A stretch of 64,000 nt of DNA from Canna indica (lineage: Eukaryota; Streptophyta; Magnoliopsida; Zingiberales; Cannaceae), in the NCBI GenBank assembly GCA_034359265.1, contig CP136890.1:99783501-99847500 (forward strand). The letters are read 5' to 3'. A program made the position numbers and the translations under genes. The notes beneath the pieces were generated by a model that searched no databases, had not been told where the DNA came from, and saw only the letters and a program-made list of their open reading frames with translations. The number at the start of each line of letters is the position of its first letter. The stretch's first letter is position 1. Shown one piece after another: positions 46,899 through 59,141 of the stretch.

Positions 46899-49278
46899 AT
46901 GGAAAGATTTTTAAAAAGAAAATCAATAGATAATGATTCTAGTTCTGAAAATAAAACACAACCTCAATATAAAAAAGAATACTTAGAAATTTACTTAGAA
47001 AATCTTCCCGCCGATCCGGCTAAACGAATGAAAATATCTGAGTATCATCCTAATCAAATGGATGAAATTCGACGAGCTTATCTTCAAAAGGGTCCGTGTC
47101 AGCCCAAAGAGCATGACTTTCCAAAACGAAAATTTGGAAATTCATTTAGACGTTTTAATTCTGTATGGTTTAACGAGTTTGGTAATTGGTTAGAGTATAG
47201 TATATCTAAGGATGCAGCCTTTTGTTTATGTTGTTATCTTATGGGACTTGAAGTTGGAGAGCAGGGTAGTGGTGATGCATTTGTCGTAGAAGGTTTTACA
47301 AATTGGAAAAAGAAAGAAAGATTAGGAGTTCACGTTGGAATTGGTCCTAATAGTGCTCATAATCAAGCATGGAAAAATTATGAGGCATTAATGAACCAAA
47401 AACAACATATAGAAGTTGTCATTTGTAAGCAATCTGATCAAATGGATAAGGACTATCGAATTCATTTGACAGCAGTGGTTGATTGTATTCGATTTATCTT
47501 ACGTCAGGAATTGGCATTTCGAGGACATGACGAGTCAAAAGATTCAAATAATCAAGGAAATTTTCTTGAACTTGTTAAATTTCTTGCAAATCATAATGAA
47601 GAATTTGATCAAGTGTTAAAAAATGCTCGTGGGAATTTAAAATTAATAGCACCCGATATACAAAAAGAAATAGTCAATTATGCTGCTAGTGAGACAACTA
47701 AAGCGATAATTGATGATCTTCATGGTGATTTTTTTGCTATTTTAATTGATGAATCGCGTGACATTTCAATTAAGGAGCAAATGTTAGTTGTTTTACGCTA
47801 TGTTAACAAAAAAAGAGATGTAGTTGAACGTTTTTTAAGTCTTGTTCATATATCTAGTACCACCGCAATATCAATGAAAAATGCATTAAAATTTTTATTT
47901 GCAAAATATCAATTAAGTATATCAAAAATACGTTGACAAGGCTACGATGGTGCTAGTAATATGCAAGGTGAATTTCATGGTCTTAAAAGTCTAATATTGA
48001 AAGAAAATGAATGTGCCTTTTATATTCATTGTTTTGCTCATCAATTACAATTGACACTTGTAGCTGTTGCAAAAAAAACAAATTGAGGTTTCTTGTCTTT
48101 TCACTTTGGTTGCAAATTTAACAAATATGGTTGAAGTTTCACCTAAGCGTCAAGAAATTCTTCGGGATAGTCAAACAAAAAAACTCATAGAAGGTTTAGA
48201 AAATGGTGAAATATCTACTGGGCGTGGATTAAATCAAGAAACAACACTTAAAAGAGCAGGAGATACTCGTTGGGGATCATACTATTTTTCATTGTTAAGT
48301 TTGATTAATATGTTTTCTTCTGCTATGGATGTTCTTGAGATTATTGAAACTGATGGTACCAATTTAGATCAAAGAGGTCAAGCACGTAATTTGTTAAGTG
48401 CAATGCAATCTTTTGAATTTGTTTTCACTTTGCACTTGATGAAAAATATTTTAGGAATTACTAATGATTTATCTCAAGCGCTACAAAGAAAAGATCAAGA
48501 CATTGAGAACGCAATATCATTAGTAAAGATATCTAAACGAAGATTGCAATTAATGAGAGATGAAGGATGGAACACTTTATTGGATGAAGTTTCTATCTTT
48601 TGTAACAAACATGAGATAATCATCTTAAATATGAATGATGTTTTTGTACTTCCTGGACGACCAAGACGAAAATTAGAAAAAACCTCAAACTTACATCATT
48701 ATCAGGTTGAGTTATTTTACCAAGTGATTGACAGACAACTCCAGGAACTCAACAATAGGTTCACAGAGACAAATACTGAATTACTTCTTTCAGTGGCATG
48801 CTTAAGTCTAAAAGATTATTTTATTTCATTTGACAAACAAAAATTGATTCAGCTTGCAAAATTTTATCCGACTGAATTTTCCGCTCTAGATCTTATGATT
48901 TTAGATGATCAATTTGAGAATTATATTTTAGATGTCCGCTCAAATGATAAATTTTAAAATTTAAACACGATCGTTGACCTTTCTATAAAGTTAGTTAAAA
49001 CAAAAAAAAATATAGTCTACCCATTGATTTATTTACTTTTGAAGTTAGTATTGATTCTTCCTGTGGCAACAACAAGTGTTGAAAGAACTTTTTCTACAAT
49101 GAATTTTATAAAAAATAAACTACGTAATCGGATGAGAGATGAATGGTTAAATGATTGTTTGATTACATACATTGAGAAAGAGATATTTGACAACATTGAT
49201 AATGAAAAAATTATACAGCGTTTTCAAAACATGAAGACTCGTCGAGGTCAACTATCAAAATTAGTTTGCCCTCACTAA
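46899..49278 (+). pseudogene. hAT transposase (TTF/ZMYM1-like), lightly broken
   Basis: Cut-and-paste transposase of the hAT superfamily, type with an N-terminal TTF-like zinc finger and DUF4371. The start is the ATG of MERFLKRKS. In order it shows FRRFNSVWFNEFGNWLEYS and AFCLCCYLM (TTF-type finger), FAILIDESRDIS with the first catalytic Asp (near 47745), the QGYDGASNMQGE block with the second Asp (after 47937), and the C-terminal hAT dimerisation motif LPVATTSVERTFSTMNFIKN (from about 49048). Three lesions are visible: a TGA at 47937 just before QGYDG, a frameshift at the A8 run near 48071, and a TAA at 48955. Family motifs continue cleanly after each, so decay is young. It was probably a single-exon gene. 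Confidence 0.9.
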
Positions 49279-49310
49279 TAAAATTTTTTGAATCCGTCAC
49301 TGCCCATAGT

Positions 49311-52263
49311 TGATAATTATTAATTAGCTGATTGATTATGATACTAAACACAAATTAATACAAATATATAGCTCAAATATCTCATTTTCTTTCCAATGTA
49401 ATTCGTTCCATTTAAACTTAATACATTTTAATTAATTATATATTTGTGATTTTTATATTATTTTAGATCATTTTTAATCAAAAAATCATTAAATTTCAAA
49501 CAGATCTTTAGCTTTATTTCTTTTCAACTGACTTTATATTTTCAATTGATTTGACATGGCATGTGATCTATAACAAATTATAATTTGGTATGACATGTTT
49601 CATGAACATACACATGGAATGTTGTGTTATTAATTTAACAGACGACTTAGCAAATAGAATTATAAATGACATGGCAAAATCAATACAAATACAAAAACTT
49701 AAAGCTACAAATAAATAAATAAGTTATAATTATATCTTTCTACAAGATTGAGCAAAAACTATATAAAATTAATATTGCCATTCATGATTATTGTTGCATA
49801 TTGAATAGTGTTATTTCAATGCTACTAACCAAGATTGAATTAGTAAGTTTTTAACTAACGAAAACTTTTATAATTTAGTTACAATATGTACTTAAAGGTT
49901 TTTTTTCTTTCTTTCTTTTTTGCATAAAAAATAAATAGATTATTTAACGGACGCTAAAGGGGTCAGAATACAATATATTATGAAGCTCATGAGCAAGATT
50001 TGCAGCCTAATCGATCGCTTGATTATGTTCGCGATAATAGAAAGTGAAATTTAATGAATCTAATTCAAACTATAATGAAATTAACGAATCTAGCTCAAAT
50101 TTTAATTTGCATATAACCCAAAGTTTAGAATTAACACTAATTATATCCCAATGTCAAATTATTGTTAATGAAAAAGTTAATGATGACGTGACATCCTAGC
50201 TAGTCAGCAACTATTATATATATTGATTTTTAGTACTCATATGCATAGGTCAATAGTTGAAAATTAAAATAAAATACATACAAAATCCTAACTAGATATC
50301 CACCAATGTTTAAACTATCATGTACTATCCACTTACTAATATGACTTACAATTTATTATAGTTGCTAATTATGATACTATGTCATATTGTCAAGTCATAT
50401 TAGTAAGCAAGTAACGAAGGAGTTAGGACGAGGATGAATATTGAGTTAGGAATTTGTGTGTTTTTTTTTCTATTTTCGGTAGCTAGCTTTGCATGAGGAG
50501 ACTTTGCATGTGATCATAATTTTATTTAATTTTGTTTTAATATATAATTGACGGAATGCTCAAAAAATAAATGAGAAAATAAACTAACATAAATTAGTAC
50601 GTTTGAAACATATCAATCTAGAATAATCAAATAAATTAGAGTATAATATTTCTGCGATAATTAAATTAGAAAATGAAAATATATATTAACTTTGGGTTCA
50701 AATGGATTGCTTATCAGTTATCAGTGTGTAGATTGTAGAGGACAAACATCTCCATGCATTGCGGATAGAGAAAGTTGATTGCTTAATTTCATCGAAGATA
50801 TATTCTGGGTAAATTAATTTAGCTTCAAATAAATAAGAACCCTTTTCCACTGTCTGCAGTGTCCTGGATGCTGGAGCAAGCAAAACAAAAACTAATTAAT
50901 AATTCATGTTCTCGGGAACACCATTAATTAATCTCCTTCCCTATATACTCCAATTTCAATATTCATTAATACGTACTGCCGCAATTTTCTCCAATGTGTC
51001 TATCCATTGTCTTAATTAATCATATATATGGATATGCCTGAAATGAAATGATCTCCTCTTCTTCTTCTTCCTCCTCCTCCTCCTTCTCCACCTGATCTCT
51101 CTCTCTCTCTCTGCGCGTGTGCAGGTATGAAGGTGATGCTGATACTACTACACTGGCATTTTGGGAGTCATTGCTTTGATCGCTCTTCTGCAAACTCATT
51201 GATGATGTGTGATCGATCTTGGTGAAGGATTTATGGATGTTGATGGCGTACATGGGAAAGCCAGGCATTTTTTCTTCTGCGCTTATATATCCTGCCTCAG
51301 AATTAATTGAAATTAAAGAATATATTATGGATCAGTTGCTGATCTTTGTAATCTTCAATACTTTTATCACATTACTACATTACATGCATTGCAGATATTT
51401 GTTTGTCTAATTACTTGCATCGAGTGAATCATAACATGCAGCCATGCAAGCTTTTGTCTAATTCTTTGTTTGGTAGAGTGTATATATGGGGAGTAATATG
51501 TAATGCTGGTTCACAACTATGCGGCAGGCATTGCGCCCAAGAGCAAGGCTTGGGAACATCACTTGTTGACCTTTTGTAGGGCATGCACTGGTCTGAACTC
51601 TGAAATGGAGGACTCTGCCCTTATTTAGGACCACCTGCTTATCTGCTTCTTAAGAAAATTATATTGATAACTAATCTATCTATATTTCTAACTACAGAAT
51701 CTTTTGCCCACTTTCCATTTTTGATACCTTTATCAATTGGTGTTGGTGAATGGTGAAGATAAGATCATCCCTTATCAAGGGCATTTGAAATACAGTTGAT
51801 ATATGCATGTAAGTATGTAACCATGCAACATAAATACCATTGAACAAGTTACATGTGATGAATTCTAGTGAATAATGTGGCCTTTTATTTTATATAGAAA
51901 AGGAACAAAATCTGGTAAAAAGAAAAAGGAAGAATATCCAATTTATTATGAATACTAATTACAGATAATCATGAATTTTCTATTTGTTGTTTTCAAGTAC
52001 TCTATGTTCTTCAAGTGTGGAACAAATCATTATATCTACTGATTGTATCCTGACCATACAAACTGCCATTTACTGCTTGAACTTTTTCCATATGAGTCTT
52101 CTTCCCCTGCAAACACTATTGGTGGTAGCTTGTTTTTGGCAGATGTTGTGAACTTAACGGTAGGCTTTAGGCAAAAGTTCACGAACAATTCTAGATCTTG
52201 TGCTGTGTAGGTTGTTTTTCCAATAGACTTTTGATCACTGAAAAATAAGGAAATGGGTAATGC
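49311..52263. other. intergenic DNA
   Basis: No gene supported. A CT-rich microsatellite (CTT, CTC and CT runs) lies at 51050-51115. On the minus strand a TATATAAG (about 51280-51290) stands close upstream of an 82-residue frame (51268-51020) whose end is the Glu run encoded by the microsatellite; I do not consider it a supported gene. The last ~150 bases before 52264 are likely mannanase 3' UTR. Confidence 0.4.
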
Positions 52264-55101
52264 TTAAAGCCCTGGGGAAGGTGGTTCCAAACAAGTATGT
52301 CCAACTTCTCTACTTGTATTTCCTTTTTCTTTGAACAAATCTCTTAATCGACAAGATTGTTGTATTATCAGATTGTATGTTGATGGGTGCTCCCTTGCTA
52401 CCAGTGAGAACTCATCATGATATCTCTGCGTGCCTTCAACCATCAATTGCCAAATCAAAGCACCTGCTCCAGCTTGCTGCTTCTTAGCTGACTCGTATAC
52501 TTCATCGTAAACAATCTTCAGTAACAAATCTCTTGCATATGTCTCATTTCTCTTTACACTCAAACGAGACCCTACCTCGGAGAAGAGAACAGGCTTTTTC
52601 AACACATGCTCACTGTCATTGATGTGGGAATCTACCCAACTTGAAAGATAGTGGGCTTTTTCTTCCAGGCTTGCCTTTGGAATCCTACAAGAGAAAAAGA
52701 ATGACTACGTCCTCAATGCTAATTATGCAAATATCAAGCATCATAAAATGAAAAAAAAATTCAAGGCCACCAACCAGCTATCAGGATATGCATGCACTGA
52801 AGCAAAATCAATACTCTCGATTGCTGAATTCTCTATAAAGTCAGAACCAAGTGAAGCTGCCCATTCCCCAGGGTTAACCCCCAACCGATTGTTGCTTCCA
52901 GGTCCATAAAACCCTTCAAGCCCTACTGTGACAAGATGTTTCCTATCTAAACTCTTAATATAGGTTGCCATTTCAGAAATCCAAGCCTGTTAAAAGTTCT
53001 TAATGGAAGTCAGACTTCTTGCCAATTTTATATGGTGCCAAGCACGCATTTGAACTTCAAGGTCCCTTGTTCCATGTTGAGAGGTTGCACTATTACCTGA
53101 AGAAGAGGACCTGATGAATTGGATTCACATCGAGGTTCATTAATAAGCTCCCAAGCAAATATGGCAGGTTCGTCAGAGTATCGCACTCCACTGTATGAGT
53201 TTTTTCTCATAACAATTGCCTGTGAATGTAATATGGAAGCAATGAGATGAACTATATTTATAAATTGTTGATGCACACAAAACCATAAACATGGAGAAAC
53301 ACTCTTTAGCAGCAGTTACTAATTCTCGTTCACTTCAACATCAACCTACAAATGGAGGTGGGGTTCCTAGTGATGGAAGTACAAAAATTGATCACAATTC
53401 ACCTGGCTCCATCAAAAAAAGTTGATGGGCTATATAAGTCATGAAAGTAAGTATAATGTCCGGGTCAATCCTTGTGTCAACCAGAGCATCTACATATTCA
53501 ATTATCTGAAGTGGTTCAAGCTGCTTCAATAATCATGGGTTTATTAGCATACCTTAACATAATCCTTGTAGTAGCCCCTGATGACTGGGTGTGAAAAAAA
53601 TGAATCTGTATAAGTTGACACATTTGTCCCAGAAACTTGTGCCCACTTGACATACTGAGCCTTTCCCCCAAATGCTCTGAGATTGTTTACAAGACAGAGA
53701 ATTAACCTTATGTGATGCCTCCTTGCTTCATATATGACGAAATCTAGTGCCTGAGACCAAATGGAAATTGCTGATAAACATCCTCGTTCAGGGGAAACTC
53801 AAATTACCTAAGTCAGAATTGTTGCAAGTAAAGAAAAAAACCATACATTCTAATAATAAATCTAATTTTCATAAACTCTATAAACTAATTGCAAATATGT
53901 TTTCTCTCTCTTTTTCTGGAGGAAGTATGCTTCCAACTATTTACCTTATTACATTTATAGACGGCCATCAAAGAAGATCAGGATTTTTATATACATTAAG
54001 AGGATTGAGTATTTGCTTGTTGGAACATGTCCTGCCTACTGTGCTTCCTATAAACAATTTTTTTGCATCAATTTAACCTACAATAAACTAGTTGATGGGT
54101 GTTTTTTTTGTTGAAAAATAGAACCTTGTATTTATCAAGAAAATGAGAAATACAAACTAGTTGATGAGTGTTAGTATTAAAGTAAAATAACTTTATAAAA
54201 ATCAACTCAGAGAAAAACTGCTCTATCAATATCCGGACAATTTGAGCTAACACTATGAAATGATAAAGAAGTATAAAAAATAGAAATAACAAAAAGTGTG
54301 CATGGATAATTTTGTTCTCTTGCATAGATAAATAAACACCACAAAATTTCAGTTTTTCCCCAAAGCCAAAATGTTCGGGCATAAAATTTGGACTGACAAC
54401 TTTATACTCATTTCATGATAAAATCTGCACAAAATTTTGATTTAAATTGAAGATTTTCCTAGGGGGAAAAAATCCCACTGTTTTTGTTTAAAAACCTCAA
54501 CTTTCTTCTTTGAGAATATTTTAACTTTCTTTTGATCTTCCGCTTAAAAATTGCAGGGCAGTATGTACATCGCCTTTCGTCTAGTTCAACATTCACGAAA
54601 TATAGTTCAACTGGAACCATATTTCGCACATTGAAAACCTCACATTCCGCTAAAACATTCAAATTTGGTAAAATAAAAAATGCTGTCAGGAAAAAAAAAT
54701 AGAATCCATTAATACTACAAATCGAAAACCTGGAAGATCCGCTCATCGAAGCGACCAGGAGAGATCTGGAGAGCGTTGGGACCGCCGTCGCTGAACGCCC
54801 AAGTTCGGCACACCGACATCCCCATCGCCCGCCCGCGCCTGAGCATCTCCACCACCTGCTCACTGGAGCCGGATGACATGAGCCAGTAGGAATTCCACCC
54901 GTTGACGTAGAATAGCGACCCGTCGTCGAGGACGACGAACCGGGTCCCGTTCCGGCCGACGAACCCCATTTTTGGTTGGAGCCACGGGAGCGGGATCCGG
55001 ACCCCTCCGCTGCCGCCACTTCCATCGGAGGTCCAGTTGAGGTAGCCGACGGCGACGAGGAGGAGAAGACCGAGGAGCGTGTAAAGGCGCCGCTCCATCA
55101 T
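52264..55101 (-). CDS. mannan endo-1,4-beta-mannosidase (GH5), five exons
   Basis: Secreted or Golgi/wall glycoside hydrolase cutting beta-1,4 links in mannans and glucomannans. CDS exons: 55101-54730, 53750-53553, 53219-53097, 52986-52775 and 52684-52264 (TAA). Junctions are GT-AG and phases agree, giving 441 residues. The N-terminus has a signal peptide or signal anchor ([17 protein letters not shown], about 7-23). Family blocks follow: [53 protein letters not shown] and [11 protein letters not shown], holding the acid/base E218. Then come [20 protein letters not shown] and KPVLFSEVG with the nucleophile E338. All expected GH5_7 catalytic residues are present and length is normal, so the enzyme should be active. 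The reading frame starts with two ATGs (MMERRLY); the first is annotated. Confidence 0.95.
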
Positions 55102-55323
55102 CTCTACCCCGTCCCTTTACCCAGAGCGAGAGAGGTAGAAAGTAACAAAAGAACTCTGGGTTGTTGGAGTGGGTCCTACTTACTAAGGAAAGGGTTAACT
55201 GGTGGGTAGTTTTTTGGGTGGTGGCACTACTCCAGGGAGTTGGGAGTGGCGACGGTATTGTTTCCGACACGTGGCAAGAGGCGTGTGGATAAGTAAATAT
55301 ATGCCATTTTAAATTAAAATAAA

Positions 55324-55780
55324 GGGTTAATGATGATTTTTATCTTGTACTATTGAAAATGAGGTAAAATACCCTAATTTTTTTGATTAATTTTTATTCT
55401 TAAATAAATAAAAAATGCTCACTAACTATTAAAAATGAATAAAAATATCTCTAAACTTATTTTTTGATAGATTTTTTACCCTTAAACAAATAAAAATAAT
55501 TGTAAAATACTAATATTTTTTATCTATTTCTAAGAAAAAAACTCTTTCTATCTTTAAACATGAGTAAAAATACTAGTATTTTTCAACTATTTTCGTTTGT
55601 CTAAGGGTAAAAAACTTATCAAAAAAAAGTTTAATAGTATTTTTTTAATCAATTTTTAATAGTTCAAGAACATTTTTTAATTGTTTTTGTTTGTTTAAGG
55701 ATAAAAATTAACCAAATAAGAGTTTAGATATATTTTTACCCTATTTTCAATAGTTCGAGGGCAAAAATTACCTTTAACCC
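55324..55780. mobile_element. MULE-type foldback element, 457 bp, with 9-bp TSD
   Basis: GGGTTAATGATGATTTTTAT at the left is matched at the right by the complement of GGGTTAAAGGTAATTTTTGC, and the inverted arms extend about 200 bp each with motifs such as CTATTGAAAATGAGGTAAAA. A perfect 9-bp direct repeat TAAAATAAA flanks it (55315-55323 and 55781-55789), the length typical of Mutator-like elements. It lies about 220 bp upstream of the mannanase start codon, within its likely promoter. Confidence 0.85.
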
Positions 55781-55994
55781 TAAAATAAAATATTTATTAT
55801 ATTACGGGCTATAAAACATATTTTTTTTTTATCAAATCCGAAATTGTAAGTTCCGAAATGACAAATATCAAAATCGAAAAAAATAATTAAAGCTGGAACA
55901 ATTTTTTGCAGTGTTCCATTAATGTCCTTTGATGTTGTTTCACCAATACGAAATATTGAATAATATATTGTTTTGGTGAAGTAGCATACTGAAC

Positions 55995-56565
55995 TAGGAA
56001 TGTCAATGGGGTGGGGCGGGTACGAGGGGTGCCTACCCGCTACCCGCCCTACGAAATAAATGGGTACCCGCTACTCGTTTATTCCCCGCGGGTATCAAAA
56101 ATGAGTATCCATTTAATTACCCGTGGGGGGACTGATACCGACGGGCATTGACGGGTACCCATGATACTTTTAAAAAAAATGAAAATTATAATATTTTAAT
56201 AACACTTTGACTCTTCAAGTATTTTGATAATAACTTCAAATATAACAACTTTATTTTGATAAACACATAATATTTTGATAACAACATCATCATAAGGTTT
56301 CAAAATATAAAGTATATGAGTATTGAATTAGGTTAGGATTTGTTTAGTATATGTACCGAGGGTAATATTGTAATTTACTATTTCTCATGGGTAATGGGTA
56401 ACCGCGGGTACGAGTACTATAATACCCGTACCAGCCCCCATATAATAAACGGGTAAAAAAAGTTACCCGTGAAATCCCCGCATGTAAGAAACTATCCCCT
56501 ATACCTGTCATAAACGAGTAAATACCCGCGAGTACCCGCCTAAACGAGTAATATTACTATCCCTA
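55995..56565. mobile_element. non-autonomous hAT-type element, 571 bp
   Basis: Ends TAGGAATGTCAATGGGG and the complement of TAGGGATAGTAATATTACTC. It is flanked by TACTGAAC (55987-55994) and TACCGAAC (56566-56573), an 8-bp duplication with one change. The interior near both ends is packed with TACCCGC/GCGGGTA motifs. Confidence 0.75.
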
Positions 56566-56573
56566 TACCGAAC

Positions 56574-57460
56574 ATAAATTTTTTTGTTTATATTTTGCCT
56601 ATGTCGACCACTTGACAACTTCTCTAGCCTGTGTCGACCACTTGACATCTTCTCTTTCATTGTCCATATCGATTTTCGACAAATTCAAATTGAAATGAAA
56701 CTCCAAAACCATTCTTCAACATTTTCCTCTTGTTTTCTCTCCTCTTTTATTCTCTTCATTTTTCCTTATCCAAATCCTAGTCTTTATGAATTCCTCAGAC
56801 TATATCTAAGATCTTATAAGGAGGAGGAAATTGATTCCAAGGGTCATAAGGTATCAGTGACAGTGGAAAATAAGATATGAGAGATGAGTATTTTTGCCTA
56901 TCGAGGTTGGTAGCGATAGTTTGCTCATAAGGCACTAGCGATGGTGCAAAAGAAGGAAAGGGATAAGAGAGAGGTTCAATATTTTTTGTGTTCAGCATGA
57001 TGTTTCATTAAAATAGAATATTCTGTTACGATGAAACAACGTGCACGGGCATTAAGACTACACTACCAAAGTTAATTTTGATTTTTTTTTCATTTTTTTA
57101 TTGTTCTAGTTTTTTGTAATTTTAGAACTCATAATTTTGATTTTCATAAATTGTTGAGCATATTTCATTTTTTTATTTGGATTGAAAAAATTATGATGTT
57201 TTTCTCATTTTTTTAATATTTTCACTAGTTCATTTTACTTCAAATAATCATATTAATACAATCAAAACCTACAATTTAACCTTATTTGAAAAAGATTTAA
57301 TCTATCGCAATATTTTCATTATCATTATCATGGATAAGCTAATTTTATTTTTAAAGAAGAAAGCACACCTTATCTGGTCAGGTAGTATCCTGATCCTGGG
57401 TAGAGGAGGTAGAGGGTCTATGACCACGCACTGCTCAACAGGAGGTCAACGTACCACCAT
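56574..57460. other. intergenic DNA
   Basis: No gene recognised. A short direct repeat (CTATGTCGACCACTTGACA and GTGTCGACCACTTGACAT) is at about 56599-56650. Confidence 0.4.
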
Positions 57461-57468
57461 GTTCCATC

Positions 57469-57990
57469 TAGGGCTGACAACGGTGCGGATACGGTGCGGA
57501 TAGTGCATTATCCGTATCCGCATCCGCACCCATATCCGCTCATCCGTATCCGCACCGTATCCGCTACGGATATGAATATGAATATCCATATCCGCACCGC
57601 TTCAAATACGGATATCCGCACCGCATCCATATCCGCATCCGTATTTTTAAAAATATTAAAATAATATATTTAATTTAAAAATCAATTAATTTAAAAATAT
57701 TAAAATAATGTATTTGATATAAAATTACAATATCACCCTTGGCCCTTTATATATATGCATTATATATATATGAGTAAAATAGTAATTAATATGGGGCGGA
57801 TAGGCGGCGCGGATACGGTGCGGATACAGAGCGGATAGACAGGCAAATCCGTATCCGCACCGTATCCGTGCGGATATAAAATTTTCAGATCCATATTCAT
57901 ATCCATATCCGTTTTTACTTGCGGATACGGATCGGATACAGTATGGATGCGGTTTTTAGTTGGCGGATGCGGATAAAATTGCCAGCCCTA
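57469..57990. mobile_element. non-autonomous hAT-type element, 522 bp, perfect TSD
   Basis: Ends TAGGGCTGACAACGG and the complement of TAGGGCTGGCAATTTT. A perfect 8-bp duplication GTTCCATC lies at 57461-57468 and 57991-57998. Both subterminal regions are dense arrays of CGGATACGGATATCCGCACC-like motifs in both orientations. Confidence 0.85.
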
Positions 57991-57998
57991 GTTCCATC

Positions 57999-58640
57999 AA
58001 GCAGTCAGAAATTTTATTAGTAATTGCCACACTTACATCAATGTTTACATGAGCCACTACATTGGCATTTGCATCAACAGATACATCAATATTTACAAAA
58101 ACATTTGCATTGCCAATAACATGATGAGTACCACATTGGAATGACATTGATGACTACTAATCAAAGCATCAGCGTGCAGTTTGAAGGGAAGCAATTTAGG
58201 TGACACAATCATATAACAATTATTTAAGAAACATCTCCAACTTGTTGCGAACGAAGTAACATCACCATAGCAGCTCCAAGTCATAGTACTAACTGTCGCA
58301 ATTTCCATGTCAGTTAATTAACCCAGCCTTAGCAATGTAATGGCCCTCATGTTATCTTCTCTTTTGATGAAGCACCAAATGGAGACAAAACATTATACGA
58401 AAATGAATTACAACACCCTCTCATAACTTTCATTTTATTATTCAACAGAATGGTGAAATTCAAACCTGATTTCCTTGTTTGTTCAACCCAAGCAGCATCA
58501 CAATATATCCAATATCTGTAATTTCTATCTGCTATACAATCAACATCACATCTGGTCGAAGCAGAGCTGTCATTATGATATCTCATATCTTTCTTAACGG
58601 CCTTAGTAGGATCATTCACATTTCCTTGCAACACTTAGTA
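57999..58640 (-). pseudogene. LINE RNase H-like domain fragment, probable
   Basis: Minus-strand frame 58634-58347 includes RYWIYCDAAWVEQTRKSGLN, matching the first strand (CDAAW with catalytic Asp) of the RNase H-like domain at the end of plant LINE ORF2. Downstream pieces are in other frames and diverged. The 57469-57990 hAT element inserted just beyond its 3' side. Confidence 0.45.
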
Positions 58641-59141
58641 CAATGACATTTCTCAAGCTGATAATAATTGTTGAGTTCAGATAGGACTTTGTAGATCAAT
58701 GAATTGTGCCCAAAGCATTTACCCCTAAACACATCTCATTCTTATTTTTCCAAATACACCAAGGCCAATTGCAATGCTAATTGAATAAGTTCTTACTACT
58801 AATAAAACTATTTAAACAATGAATTAAGCTTAATAGGCCAAATTATAGAAATAATAATATTGCTTTCCAAGTTGAACTAGTAGAGATGGATTGATGTTGT
58901 TCTTAAATTACATATTTCGAAGGAGATACTACCTCAAATTAGATGTTACTGAATCAAAATGAATGAAAAGTTTAAAATATATTATAAATCATAAATATCT
59001 TTCCATAATCTTGATGTAAAAAATTGTGTCGCAACTAATCTATTAAGCTAATTATGCTATGGTATGCCGGGGTGAAATTAGAAATTTTTTTGGAGAGGTT
59101 GGAAAGGGGGCAAAATATAAAATCACACATTACGAGATAAT

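Larger units (their letters stand above)
45967..49302 (+). mobile_element. hAT transposon, 3,336 bp, with perfect 8-bp TSD
   Basis: Terminal inverted repeats CAGTGGCGGATCCA (left) and CAGTGACGGATTCA (right, complement). The exact 8-bp duplication CCCATAGT lies at 45959-45966 and 49303-49310. The left 1 kb holds a GC-rich leader made of CTGCCG-type repeats (about 46310-46700); the rest holds a hAT transposase of the zinc-finger-MYM/TTF type. Size, ends and TSD are those of a complete element. The perfect TSD suggests a fairly recent insertion, though the transposase is broken. Confidence 0.92.

Noticed and set aside
51244..51267. Minus-strand TGCCTGGCT...TGTACGCCA resembling miR160
   Set aside because: There are extra bases in the middle compared with the miR160 pattern, and no complementary arm nearby to form a precursor hairpin.
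51020..51268. 82-residue minus-strand frame with a TATA-like box just upstream
   Set aside because: The C-terminal half is a translated CT microsatellite, and the TATA-like motif is only tens of bases from the ATG; no homology recognised.
58020..58150. Repetitive NVDVSVDANANV-like translation on the minus strand
   Set aside because: A short degenerate repeat of ACATTGATG-type DNA beside a LINE relic; no start, stop or domain supports a gene.
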